Below are positions 7,413-12,790 of a stretch of DNA of 22,722 bases, one piece after another; position 1 is the first letter of the stretch, and the number at the start of each line of letters is the position of its first letter. The notes beneath the pieces were generated by a model, which did not search any database, was not told the DNA's origin, and saw only the letters and a program-made list of their open reading frames with translations. Made by a program: the position numbers and the translations under genes. Source of the DNA: a virus; IMG/VR virus record IMGVR_UViG_3300018083_000790, positions 1-22,722 of that record. One strand, 5' to 3'.

Positions 7413-7622
7413 ATGACCATCGAACAAAAAAGAAGCCTGGCGATCATAAACGAGCACCTGGAGGACCAGGGCGCCAGCACCTGGAGCGAATACAACGCCA
7501 AGGACCTGGGCCTGACCGGCCAGGAAAGCGAGGCTGAGCTTTACGAGATCGCCCGCGAGATAGCCAGCGAGGAGGCCACCGAGAAGGCCTACTTCAAAAA
7601 CGCCTGGAGATTTGAGATTTAA
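7413..7622 (+). CDS. Small acidic hypothetical protein
   Basis: A 69-residue, strongly acidic, mostly helical protein (many Glu and Ala, e.g. ESEAELYEIAREIASEEATEKAY). It has no cysteines, membrane helix or signal peptide. Small acidic phage early proteins are often DNA mimics or inhibitors of host enzymes; that is a possibility only, since no specific family is recognised. It is flanked on both sides by UNCG hairpins. Confidence 0.55.
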   Translation: MTIEQKRSLAIINEHLEDQGASTWSEYNAKDLGLTGQESEAELYEIAREIASEEATEKAYFKNAWRFEI

Positions 7623-7628
7623 ACAACC

Positions 7629-7644
7629 GGGGCCTTCGGGCCCC
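7629..7644 (+). promoter_or_regulatory. UNCG-capped intergenic hairpin, copy 3 (loop UUCG)
   Basis: The stem GGGGCC/GGCCCC has loop TTCG, the most stable UNCG tetraloop. It starts 6 bases after a stop codon and ends 14 bases before the next ATG. Across the three copies the stem is invariant and the loop differs only at its second base, the position left free in UNCG loops. Confidence 0.7.
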
Positions 7645-7658
7645 ACAAAACCCAAGAC

Positions 7659-7973
7659 ATGATACAGATCACAAAAACCCAGGGGAGCAGCGTGGAGACC
7701 CGCTACTTCCCTCACACCACCCGAGGACAACAGCAGGCCACAAAATGGATACAGGAGCTCCACGACGCGCAAAAGCGCAACCGCTGGTTTTACCTGATGG
7801 ACCGGATACAGCGACGCCAGGTCATCATCGACAGCCAATGGAACTACAACAGCGACAAAGCCAGGCAGGCCCGCCGGGAGATACGCGACCTTATGGACGA
7901 GCGGGCCGTTTTCATCGCGGCCAACGGCCTCACCAAACCCGACCCTATCACCGTAAAAATTGAGACGACATGA
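7659..7973 (+). CDS. Small basic helical hypothetical protein
   Basis: A 104-residue basic protein. A beta-like N-terminus (MIQITKTQGSSVETRYF) leads into a long Arg/Gln-rich helical region (residues about 22-90). The stop overlaps the start of the lipoprotein gene (ATGA), so the two are translationally coupled. No recognised domain. It lacks a membrane helix, which argues against it being an inner-membrane spanin partner for the lipoprotein. Confidence 0.55.
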   Translation: MIQITKTQGSSVETRYFPHTTRGQQQATKWIQELHDAQKRNRWFYLMDRIQRRQVIIDSQWNYNSDKARQARREIRDLMDERAVFIAANGLTKPDPITVKIETT

Positions 7974-8251
7974 AACGACTACTACCGGCCCTTTTTCTTT
8001 TAGCCATCGGCTGCAGCAAGGACGAGAACCCGTGCCCCGGACCAGGGACGATAGGCCTCCGCCCGCCAGGGATCGTGACCTGGACCAACCCGGTCCAGGT
8101 ACAGATCGAGGTGCAGGGAATTAGCTGGCCAGGTCACGCGATCATGACGCCCAACGAGACCCTAGAGCACCGGATCGAGGGGCACGCGATGGTGCGGATC
8201 AAAACTGATTGTTCACCCTGGTCCACCTGGATCGAGATCAACAAGCCATAA
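7970..8251 (+). CDS. Small lipoprotein with putative surface-export signal
   Basis: This 93-residue protein has a signal peptide (MKRLLPALFLLAIGC) ending in a lipobox, so Cys15 should be lipidated. The residues just after it, SKDEN, fit the Lys-Asp/Glu-rich lipoprotein export signal that sends lipoproteins to the outer face of the Bacteroidota outer membrane. The mature part is about 78 residues, with a Pro/Gly-rich start (CPGPGTIGLRPPG), beta-like strands and a second and third Cys. It is coupled to the preceding gene by ATGA. Phage lipoproteins are known as superinfection-exclusion factors and as outer-membrane spanins. The surface signal favours exclusion, but this is inference. Confidence 0.65.
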   Translation: MKRLLPALFLLAIGCSKDENPCPGPGTIGLRPPGIVTWTNPVQVQIEVQGISWPGHAIMTPNETLEHRIEGHAMVRIKTDCSPWSTWIEINKP

Positions 8252-8291
8252 AATAAATACCCGGACCTGCACGCGATTACACGAACTTCCT

Positions 8292-8299
8292 TATATTTG
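8292..8299 (+). promoter_or_regulatory. Promoter-like -7 box TATATTTG
   Basis: TATATTTG is a full match to the Bacteroidota -7 consensus, 16 bases upstream of an ATG and in a 64-base gap after the lipoprotein gene. No clear TTG -33 box is visible at the usual distance. Upstream sequence includes TACACGAA (8277-8284), part of which also occurs in the hairpin-promoter elements at 6041 and 6961. Confidence 0.5.
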
Positions 8300-8315
8300 C
8301 ACAAACCCAACCAGC

Positions 8316-8588
8316 ATGGCCAAAAAAGGACCCGACCAGACCTACTTCAGCAACCAGATAAGCGCCATCGCCTACGCGATCAACAAGACAGAAACCTCGG
8401 GCCGTTTCCGGGTTTTTGTTTCCGGCAACTTCCTGGTGAAGGACTGCAAGCCAGGCACGACGATGACCTACCGATTTGAGATACAGAACAGGCAAACCGG
8501 CCTCTGGACCCAGGAGAACCTGCACCTGCAGATTTACAAGATGGAGGACAGCGCCGGGAGTTTTGAGCTAAATTTTTACACCAATTAA
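8316..8588 (+). CDS. Small hypothetical protein
   Basis: A 90-residue protein starting with MAKKGPDQTYFSNQISAIAYAINKTE and continuing with predicted beta strands (GRFRVFVSGNFLV, MTYRFEIQN, LHLQIYKM, SFELNFYTN). It is soluble, slightly basic and has one cysteine. It follows the promoter-like box and is probably the first gene of a run extending through the HTH gene. I do not recognise the family. Confidence 0.55.
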   Translation: MAKKGPDQTYFSNQISAIAYAINKTETSGRFRVFVSGNFLVKDCKPGTTMTYRFEIQNRQTGLWTQENLHLQIYKMEDSAGSFELNFYTN

Positions 8589-8598
8589 ACCAACGACA

Positions 8599-8826
8599 AT
8601 GGAAGCGACAGACAGCAAGACGGACCTCCAGGTCCAGCTCGACCCGGACCTGGTCGACGAGAAGCAGGCCGCCGAGCTCCTGGGGATTTCCAGGCGGACC
8701 TTTCAAAACAGGTTTTACCTGGGCGATATACCCAGGGACCACTACATCACCCTGGTAACCGGCAAGCGCCGGTACTACAAAAGCCGGCTCCTGGGACAGC
8801 CGAAACCAAAAACCAAAAACCGATAA
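8599..8826 (+). CDS. Small helix-turn-helix DNA-binding protein
   Basis: A 75-residue protein containing VDEKQAAELLGISRRTFQNRFYLGDIP (residues about 19-45), a typical helix-turn-helix of the MerR-like/excisionase (HTH_17) kind. A basic region with paired Arg/Tyr (GKRRYYKSRLLG) resembling the wing follows, then a Lys/Pro-rich tail. Such proteins act as transcriptional regulators or excisionases. No integrase is present here, so regulation of the neighbouring promoters is the simpler guess. It is the only obvious sequence-specific DNA-binding candidate in the small-gene block that could recognise the GTGCAC operators. Confidence 0.7.
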   Translation: MEATDSKTDLQVQLDPDLVDEKQAAELLGISRRTFQNRFYLGDIPRDHYITLVTGKRRYYKSRLLGQPKPKTKNR

Positions 8827-8837
8827 ACCGATACACG

Positions 8838-9113
8838 ATGCAACGAACCCTGAAATTTACGACCCCGGTCAACGACCAACGCCACCTGCACGGCCACCTG
8901 CTGGTGACCTTCACCCTGAGCGGCAGCGACATAGAGCTGCAGCGGATCGAATACGAGGAGGCCTACAGGACCAGCAAGCGAGCGGAGATCACCTGGATGA
9001 TCCAGGAGCACGCCCCTGCCCTTTTTCAAACCCTGGAAGCGATGGCAGCCGACCTGGTAGCCACCAACAGGATACCGGCCAAGGGACAGAAAATCAGGGA
9101 GGAGGACATATGA
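8838..9113 (+). CDS. Small hypothetical protein
   Basis: A 91-residue protein with an N-terminal beta-type region (LKFTTPVNDQRHLHGHLLVTFTLSGSDIELQRIEY), then a helical C-terminal half (EITWMIQEHAPALFQTLEAMAADLV) and a basic/acidic tail. It ends with an ATGA overlap into the next gene, which encodes a membrane protein, suggesting the pair works together. No family recognised. Confidence 0.55.
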   Translation: MQRTLKFTTPVNDQRHLHGHLLVTFTLSGSDIELQRIEYEEAYRTSKRAEITWMIQEHAPALFQTLEAMAADLVATNRIPAKGQKIREEDI

Positions 9114-9442
9114 GACTAATTTATAACATCCTAGCGGCGGGCCTGGTAACCAGCATTTTCTTACTTCTCCGGTTTGCCTGGAAGGCGCACCGGGAGATGG
9201 TAACCGAGGACCGGGGAGAGCTGGACCAGAAAGCCAGGGACCTGATCAAGTGCAGCTACGATATCAGGGAGCACATACACCGAGCCGACACGACCGCCGA
9301 GCTGAACGAGTGCAGCCGGGAAGTTACCTGGCTCCTGGACACCTTCACGGAGATCTGCGACCCGGAAACCCTGGACCGGCACCGGGTCCGTCTCCAGGAC
9401 GCGATGGACGATAAGGCCTCCCGGATCGCGGCCAAGAATTAG
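9110..9442 (+). CDS. Single-span membrane protein with cytoplasmic helical domain
   Basis: A 110-residue protein with an N-terminal membrane helix (about residues 4-22, ILAAGLVTSIFLLL) followed by basic residues (RFAWKAHR) and a long, charged, helical domain containing Cys and many Glu/Arg. The positive-inside rule places the C-terminal domain in the cytoplasm. The shape resembles an i-spanin (Rz), but that orientation and the lack of a paired outer lipoprotein in overlap argue against it. It is coupled to the preceding gene by ATGA. Function unknown. Confidence 0.55.
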   Translation: MRLIYNILAAGLVTSIFLLLRFAWKAHREMVTEDRGELDQKARDLIKCSYDIREHIHRADTTAELNECSREVTWLLDTFTEICDPETLDRHRVRLQDAMDDKASRIAAKN

Positions 9443-9445
9443 AAA

Positions 9446-9469
9446 CTTTTTTAAACACGAATAAAAACG
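9446..9469 (+). promoter_or_regulatory. T-run/A-rich leader element, copy 1
   Basis: A stretch starting CTTTTTTAAA, then ACGA and TAAAAACG, sits in the 35-base gap upstream of the ATG at 9478. It is nearly repeated at 11482-11504 upstream of the SSB gene. It is likely an A-rich translation leader, perhaps with promoter function; no TAnnTTTG box is present. Confidence 0.4.
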
Positions 9470-9477
9470 ACCCACAC

Positions 9478-10023
9478 ATGGACATCAACGTTAAGATCAC
9501 GATCGCCCTAGACCCCAGCGCCGAAGCAGGCCTGGAAAAATTAGTAAAAGCCTTTGGCCGACCCCAGGCAGCCGACCTGGACAGACTTCTGCAGGCCATT
9601 AACGGCCTGGATGAACTGAAAAGAAAAGCGGAGGAGAGGCGCCCGGATTTCGGCAAACCGGCTGAATTCAAAAGCGAAGCCGGCTGGACCGACACCGGCG
9701 AAACCCTGGACAGCGTGGACCAGGTAGCGGAGACCCCGGCACCACCACCGGCCAAGGAAAAACGCAGCCACAAAAAGAAAGAAGCGCCCAAGGTGGAGGA
9801 GCCCCTGGAAACCGGCGAGACCTACACCCCAGGCTACGACCAACCCAGCGCCAACGGCCTGGAGATAGGCCTGGAGACGATCCAGGAGCTTAGCCGCAAA
9901 AAGGCCCAAGCCGGCAAGGCCAAAGGGATCAAAACCCTCCTGGCCGACCTGGACCTGGCCAAGATCAGCCACCTGCAGCCCAAGGATTACGCGGCCTTTT
10001 ACAGCAAACTGGAAGCACTATGA
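9478..10023 (+). CDS. Replication-module protein of unknown function
   Basis: A 181-residue protein whose N-terminal part (1-60) is helical (LEKLVKAFGRPQAADLDRLLQAI). The middle (60-125) is a low-complexity, Pro/Lys/Glu-rich linker (APPPAKEKRSHKKKEAPK). The C-terminal part (about 138-181) is a compact helical module ending HLQPKDYAAFYSKLEAL. C-terminal modules of this kind, with a final L-x-P..Y.AF...LEAL, occur in phage proteins next to single-strand-annealing or SSB genes. It starts the replication cassette and couples to the DUF2800 gene by ATGA, so a recombination accessory role is plausible but unproven. Confidence 0.6.
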   Translation: MDINVKITIALDPSAEAGLEKLVKAFGRPQAADLDRLLQAINGLDELKRKAEERRPDFGKPAEFKSEAGWTDTGETLDSVDQVAETPAPPPAKEKRSHKKKEAPKVEEPLETGETYTPGYDQPSANGLEIGLETIQELSRKKAQAGKAKGIKTLLADLDLAKISHLQPKDYAAFYSKLEAL

Positions 10024-11189
10024 GCAACGGGCACGCCCTTCTGTCCCCGAGCAGCGCCCACCGCTGGCTGGTCTGCACACCGAGCGCACGGATCGAAGCC
10101 GAGCAACCGGACCGCCCCAGCGAGGCAGCGGCAGAAGGAACCCTGGCTCATAGCATTAGCGAGATTTTAATACGCCAGGAAATCCTGGGAGCCGACGCCG
10201 GCATAACCGAGCTGGAGCTCCAGGCCTGCCAGGCGGACCCGCTATACAGCGAGGCGATGCTGGAGGACTGCTACACCTACGCCGACTTCGTGGCCGAGCG
10301 ATACCACAGCGCCAAGGACCCGGTTATTTTTCTGGAGGACAAACTGGACCTGCGGGAATACGCGCCCGAGTGCACCGGCACCGGCGACGTTGTCCTGGTC
10401 ACCCACCAGGTCCTGGAGATGATCGACCTGAAATATGGCAAGGGCGTCCTGGTGAACGCAGCCAGGAACAAGCAGCTGATGCTTTACGGCCTGGGCGCCT
10501 ATTTGAAGTACGGGTTTTTATATGACATCACGATCGTCCGGTTAACGATTTACCAGCCGAGAATTCAGAACTTCTCGAGCTGGGACATTTCAACCGACGA
10601 GCTCCTGAGATGGGCGATCGACGAGCTTAGACCACTAGCGGCCAAGGCCTACGCCGGCGAGGGAGACCTGGTAGCGGGCGATCATTGCCGGTTTTGCCGC
10701 ATAGCGGCGACCTGCCGGGCCAACGCAGCACGCAACCAGGCGACAGCAGCGGCAGCCTTCCAGGAGCCGGTAGAGCTTACCCCGGAGGAGATCAGCACGG
10801 TCCTGACAGGGGCCCTGGCCCTGGAGAACTGGCTAACGGCCGTGAAGGAATACGCCCTGGACCAGGCCGTGAATCACGGGACAAAATGGCCAGGCCTAAA
10901 ACTGGTGGAAGGAACCGCCCGCAGGATCATAACCAGCACGGACCAAGCAGCCGTTAAGTTGATCCAGGCAGGCCACCAGCCCGAGGACATCTACAAACCA
11001 AAAGCCCTACGCGCCCTGGGAGAGCTCGAGAAGCTGGCCGGCAAAAAGAAACTGGCCGAGCTTTTAACGGGCATCCTGGTCAAGCCGGAAGGCAAACCAA
11101 CCCTGGCACCGCTGGAGGACAAGCGACCAGCCTGGCATAGCGCCACAGCGGCAGCCGGACATTTCACCACCGAAAAATCAGACGACTAA
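10020..11189 (+). CDS. DUF2800 family PD-(D/E)XK nuclease with Fe-S-type cysteines
   Basis: A 389-residue protein resembling RecB/Cas4-type nucleases. Core elements in order are EGTLAHS (His44), GTGDVVLV (Asp123), EMIDLKYGKG (Asp136 and Lys138, a D-x-K version of the E-x-K motif) and QLMLYGLGAY (Gln152, Tyr156). Four cysteines fit an Fe-S cluster: Cys19 in WLVCTPSAR, and Cys223, Cys226 and Cys232 in CRFCRIAATC. This matches the known layout of AddB/Cas4-like enzymes. In phages, DUF2800 genes lie beside a DUF2815 SSB and a family A polymerase, as here, so it probably processes DNA ends during replication or recombination. ATG overlaps the preceding stop, and TAATG links it to the next gene. 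Confidence 0.85.
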   Translation: MSNGHALLSPSSAHRWLVCTPSARIEAEQPDRPSEAAAEGTLAHSISEILIRQEILGADAGITELELQACQADPLYSEAMLEDCYTYADFVAERYHSAKDPVIFLEDKLDLREYAPECTGTGDVVLVTHQVLEMIDLKYGKGVLVNAARNKQLMLYGLGAYLKYGFLYDITIVRLTIYQPRIQNFSSWDISTDELLRWAIDELRPLAAKAYAGEGDLVAGDHCRFCRIAATCRANAARNQATAAAAFQEPVELTPEEISTVLTGALALENWLTAVKEYALDQAVNHGTKWPGLKLVEGTARRIITSTDQAAVKLIQAGHQPEDIYKPKALRALGELEKLAGKKKLAELLTGILVKPEGKPTLAPLEDKRPAWHSATAAAGHFTTEKSDD

Positions 11190-11470
11190 TGGAGAGCGCA
11201 AACAAAGCGATGTGGATGGGCGACCGCCTAGCCAACGCCAACGCCAACGACCCGAAGCCAAAAACCCTGTCCACCGGACGGACCGAGGACTTCCTGGAAA
11301 AGTTATCCACGACTTTCATGGAGGACTTCACCAGCGACGAAAGATCAATTATATTAGCTGCCCTCCGGGACCGGGCGGACCAACGCCGGCACCAGGAGAT
11401 CAAGGAGAACGAGGCCCGGATCATGGAGCACCAGGCCTACATTAAGAACCTGAGCCAGCTCAATTTTTAG
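11189..11470 (+). CDS. Small helical hypothetical protein
   Basis: A 93-residue protein whose start overlaps the DUF2800 stop by one base (TAATG). It has a polar N-terminus, a segment rich in Thr/Asp/Glu (TEDFLEKLSTTFMEDF) and a long charged C-terminal coiled-coil-like helix (RRHQEIKENEARIMEHQAYIKNL). No catalytic motif. Its position between the nuclease and the SSB suggests an accessory protein for DNA processing, but the family is not recognised. Confidence 0.55.
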   Translation: MESANKAMWMGDRLANANANDPKPKTLSTGRTEDFLEKLSTTFMEDFTSDERSIILAALRDRADQRRHQEIKENEARIMEHQAYIKNLSQLNF

Positions 11471-11504
11471 TTTTGTAACCCCTTTTTTTAAAACGATAAA
11501 AACG
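11468..11504 (+). promoter_or_regulatory. Leader/promoter-like element upstream of the SSB gene, copy 2
   Basis: TAGTTTTG (11468-11475) fits the -7 consensus TAnnTTTG but overlaps the preceding stop codon and has no -33 box. Downstream, 11482-11504 nearly repeats the leader at 9446-9469. The A-rich run next to the ATG fits a strongly translated Bacteroidota leader, as expected for an abundant SSB. Confidence 0.4.
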
Positions 11505-11509
11505 TAAAC

Positions 11510-12070
11510 ATGTCAAACACGACGACCACACAGCCCACGATGATCACGACCAACCTGGTCCGTTTCAGCTACCTGAAAGTTTTCAAGGCCGAAAGCATTG
11601 AAGGCAGCGATCCCAAGTTTTCCACCGCGATCCTGATCCCCAAATCGGATAAGGCCGGAGTGCTGAAAATCCAGAACGCGATCAAGGCAGCGATCGAGGC
11701 CGGCAAGACTACCAAATTCGCAGGCAAAACCGGAGGCCTGAAACTTCCACTAAGGGACGGCGACACGGAGAAACCGGACGACACGACCTACGCAGGTATG
11801 TATTTTTTGAACGCCTCAGCCAAGACCAAGCCAGGGATCGTGGACAAAGATGTCCAGGAAATCCTGGACCCCACAGCCGTAAAGAGCGGCGACTGGGGCA
11901 AGGTGAACCTGACCTTTTACGCCTTCAACACCAACGGCAACAAGGGCATCGCAGCGGGCCTGAACCACCTGCAGAAAATCAAGGACGGCGAGGCGCTGGG
12001 AGGACCCCGCGTATCCGCTGACGAAGCATTTGAGGAAGAAAATGCAGAAGATTACGACTTCCTAGATTAA
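11510..12070 (+). CDS. DUF2815 single-stranded-DNA-binding protein
   Basis: A 186-residue protein with an OB-fold-like core. An N-terminal strand region leads into VRFSYLKVFKAE, then PKFSTAILIPKSDK, a helical arm, GMYFLNASAKTKPGIVD, and a GDWGKVNLTFYAFNTNGNKGIAAGLNHLQKIKDGE segment. The tail EEENAEDYDFLD is acidic with aromatic residues near the end, as in T7 gp2.5-like SSBs, where it contacts other replication proteins. DUF2815 proteins are regular partners of DUF2800 and family A polymerases in phages. The gene has its own A-rich leader and a strong terminator immediately after it, consistent with high, separate expression. Confidence 0.85.
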   Translation: MSNTTTTQPTMITTNLVRFSYLKVFKAESIEGSDPKFSTAILIPKSDKAGVLKIQNAIKAAIEAGKTTKFAGKTGGLKLPLRDGDTEKPDDTTYAGMYFLNASAKTKPGIVDKDVQEILDPTAVKSGDWGKVNLTFYAFNTNGNKGIAAGLNHLQKIKDGEALGGPRVSADEAFEEENAEDYDFLD

Positions 12071-12090
12071 CACCGACGACAAGCAAGCAC

Positions 12091-12122
12091 GGCCTGGAGC
12101 AATAGCCTCCGGGCCTTTTTTT
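12091..12122 (+). terminator. Rho-independent terminator after the SSB gene
   Basis: A 9-bp stem (12091-12099 with 12107-12115, one G-U pair) closes a 7-base loop and is followed by seven T residues (12116-12122). It lies 20 bases after the SSB stop. It would cut transcription before the HNH/polymerase genes unless there is antitermination or a promoter downstream. Confidence 0.85.
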
Positions 12123-12148
12123 CCACCAACAAAAACCAACCGACCAAG

Positions 12149-12790
12149 ATGGGAAAATGCATAGACTTAACAGGGCGAACATTCCACCGCCTCACCGTGA
12201 TATCCCGCCACGAAAACCGAAACAACAAAGCCCGGTGGCGGGTCCGCTGTGAATGCGGCCAGGAGTCTGTTGTAACCTCCGGCGACCTTAACAGCGGGCA
12301 CATAAAATCCTGCGGGTGCCACAGCTCCAGAAGGTCGATAGGGAAGCGATCCACGACGCACGGGTGCTCTAAGCACCCCGTTTATGACGTTTGGAAAGAA
12401 ATGAAAGCTCGATGCCTAAAATCAACACATAAAAACTGGACTAATTACGGCGGGCGCGGCATAACCGTCTGCCAGCGTTGGCTTGACGACTTCCAGAACT
12501 TCTGGAACGATATGAGCACCGGGTACCAGGACGGACTGACCCTAGAGCGGATCAACAACAGCGGGAACTACGAACCAGGAAACTGCAAGTGGGCGACAAG
12601 AAAAGAGCAAAACAATAATACGAGGGCTAACGTGATAATACCGACCCCCTGGGGACCAATGACCGTCGCCCAGGCGGGTGACCGCGTAGAGGTATCAGCA
12701 AGGGCTATCGCCTGGCGCAAAAGGAAAGGCTGGTCAGAGGAGCGGATTTTAAAACCGGCCCGGCCAATAAAAAGAGGAGGCCGACCATGA
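12149..12790 (+). CDS. HNH homing-type endonuclease
   Basis: A 213-residue protein with an N-terminal DNA-binding region (GKCIDLTGRTFHRLTVISR) carrying a CxC...CxC zinc site (Cys34, Cys36, Cys55, Cys57). The core is typical of phage HNH-like endonucleases: THG..KHPVYDVWKEMKARC, YGGRGITVCQRW, FWNDM and LERINNSGNYEPGNCKWATRKEQNNN (residues about 132-157). A C-terminal repeated-HTH-like segment (TVAQAGDRVEVSARAIAWRKRKGW) follows. Such genes are mobile and insert next to replication genes. This one lies between the SSB terminator and the polymerase and overlaps the polymerase start by ATGA. Its GC is somewhat lower than that of its neighbours (47 and 52 per cent in two counted lines). Confidence 0.8.
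   Translation: MGKCIDLTGRTFHRLTVISRHENRNNKARWRVRCECGQESVVTSGDLNSGHIKSCGCHSSRRSIGKRSTTHGCSKHPVYDVWKEMKARCLKSTHKNWTNYGGRGITVCQRWLDDFQNFWNDMSTGYQDGLTLERINNSGNYEPGNCKWATRKEQNNNTRANVIIPTPWGPMTVAQAGDRVEVSARAIAWRKRKGWSEERILKPARPIKRGGRP

Noticed and set aside
6370-7644. CRISPR-like array from the repeated GGGGCC hairpins
   Set aside because: Only three short copies at irregular spacing with genes between them; there are no spacers of regular length and no cas genes.
9110-9442. Single-span protein as an i-spanin (Rz-like)
   Set aside because: Basic residues follow the membrane helix, predicting a cytoplasmic C-terminal domain, and the candidate outer lipoprotein is over 850 bases away with no nested overlap.
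11303-11312. DnaA-box-like TTATCCACG
   Set aside because: A single copy within a coding sequence, one base off consensus, with no AT-rich tract or neighbouring boxes.
12362-12378. Perfect 7-bp hairpin with loop CTA in the HNH gene
   Set aside because: It encodes a conserved THG...KHPVY-type protein segment, so coding constraint explains it, and it has no T-run or partner copy.
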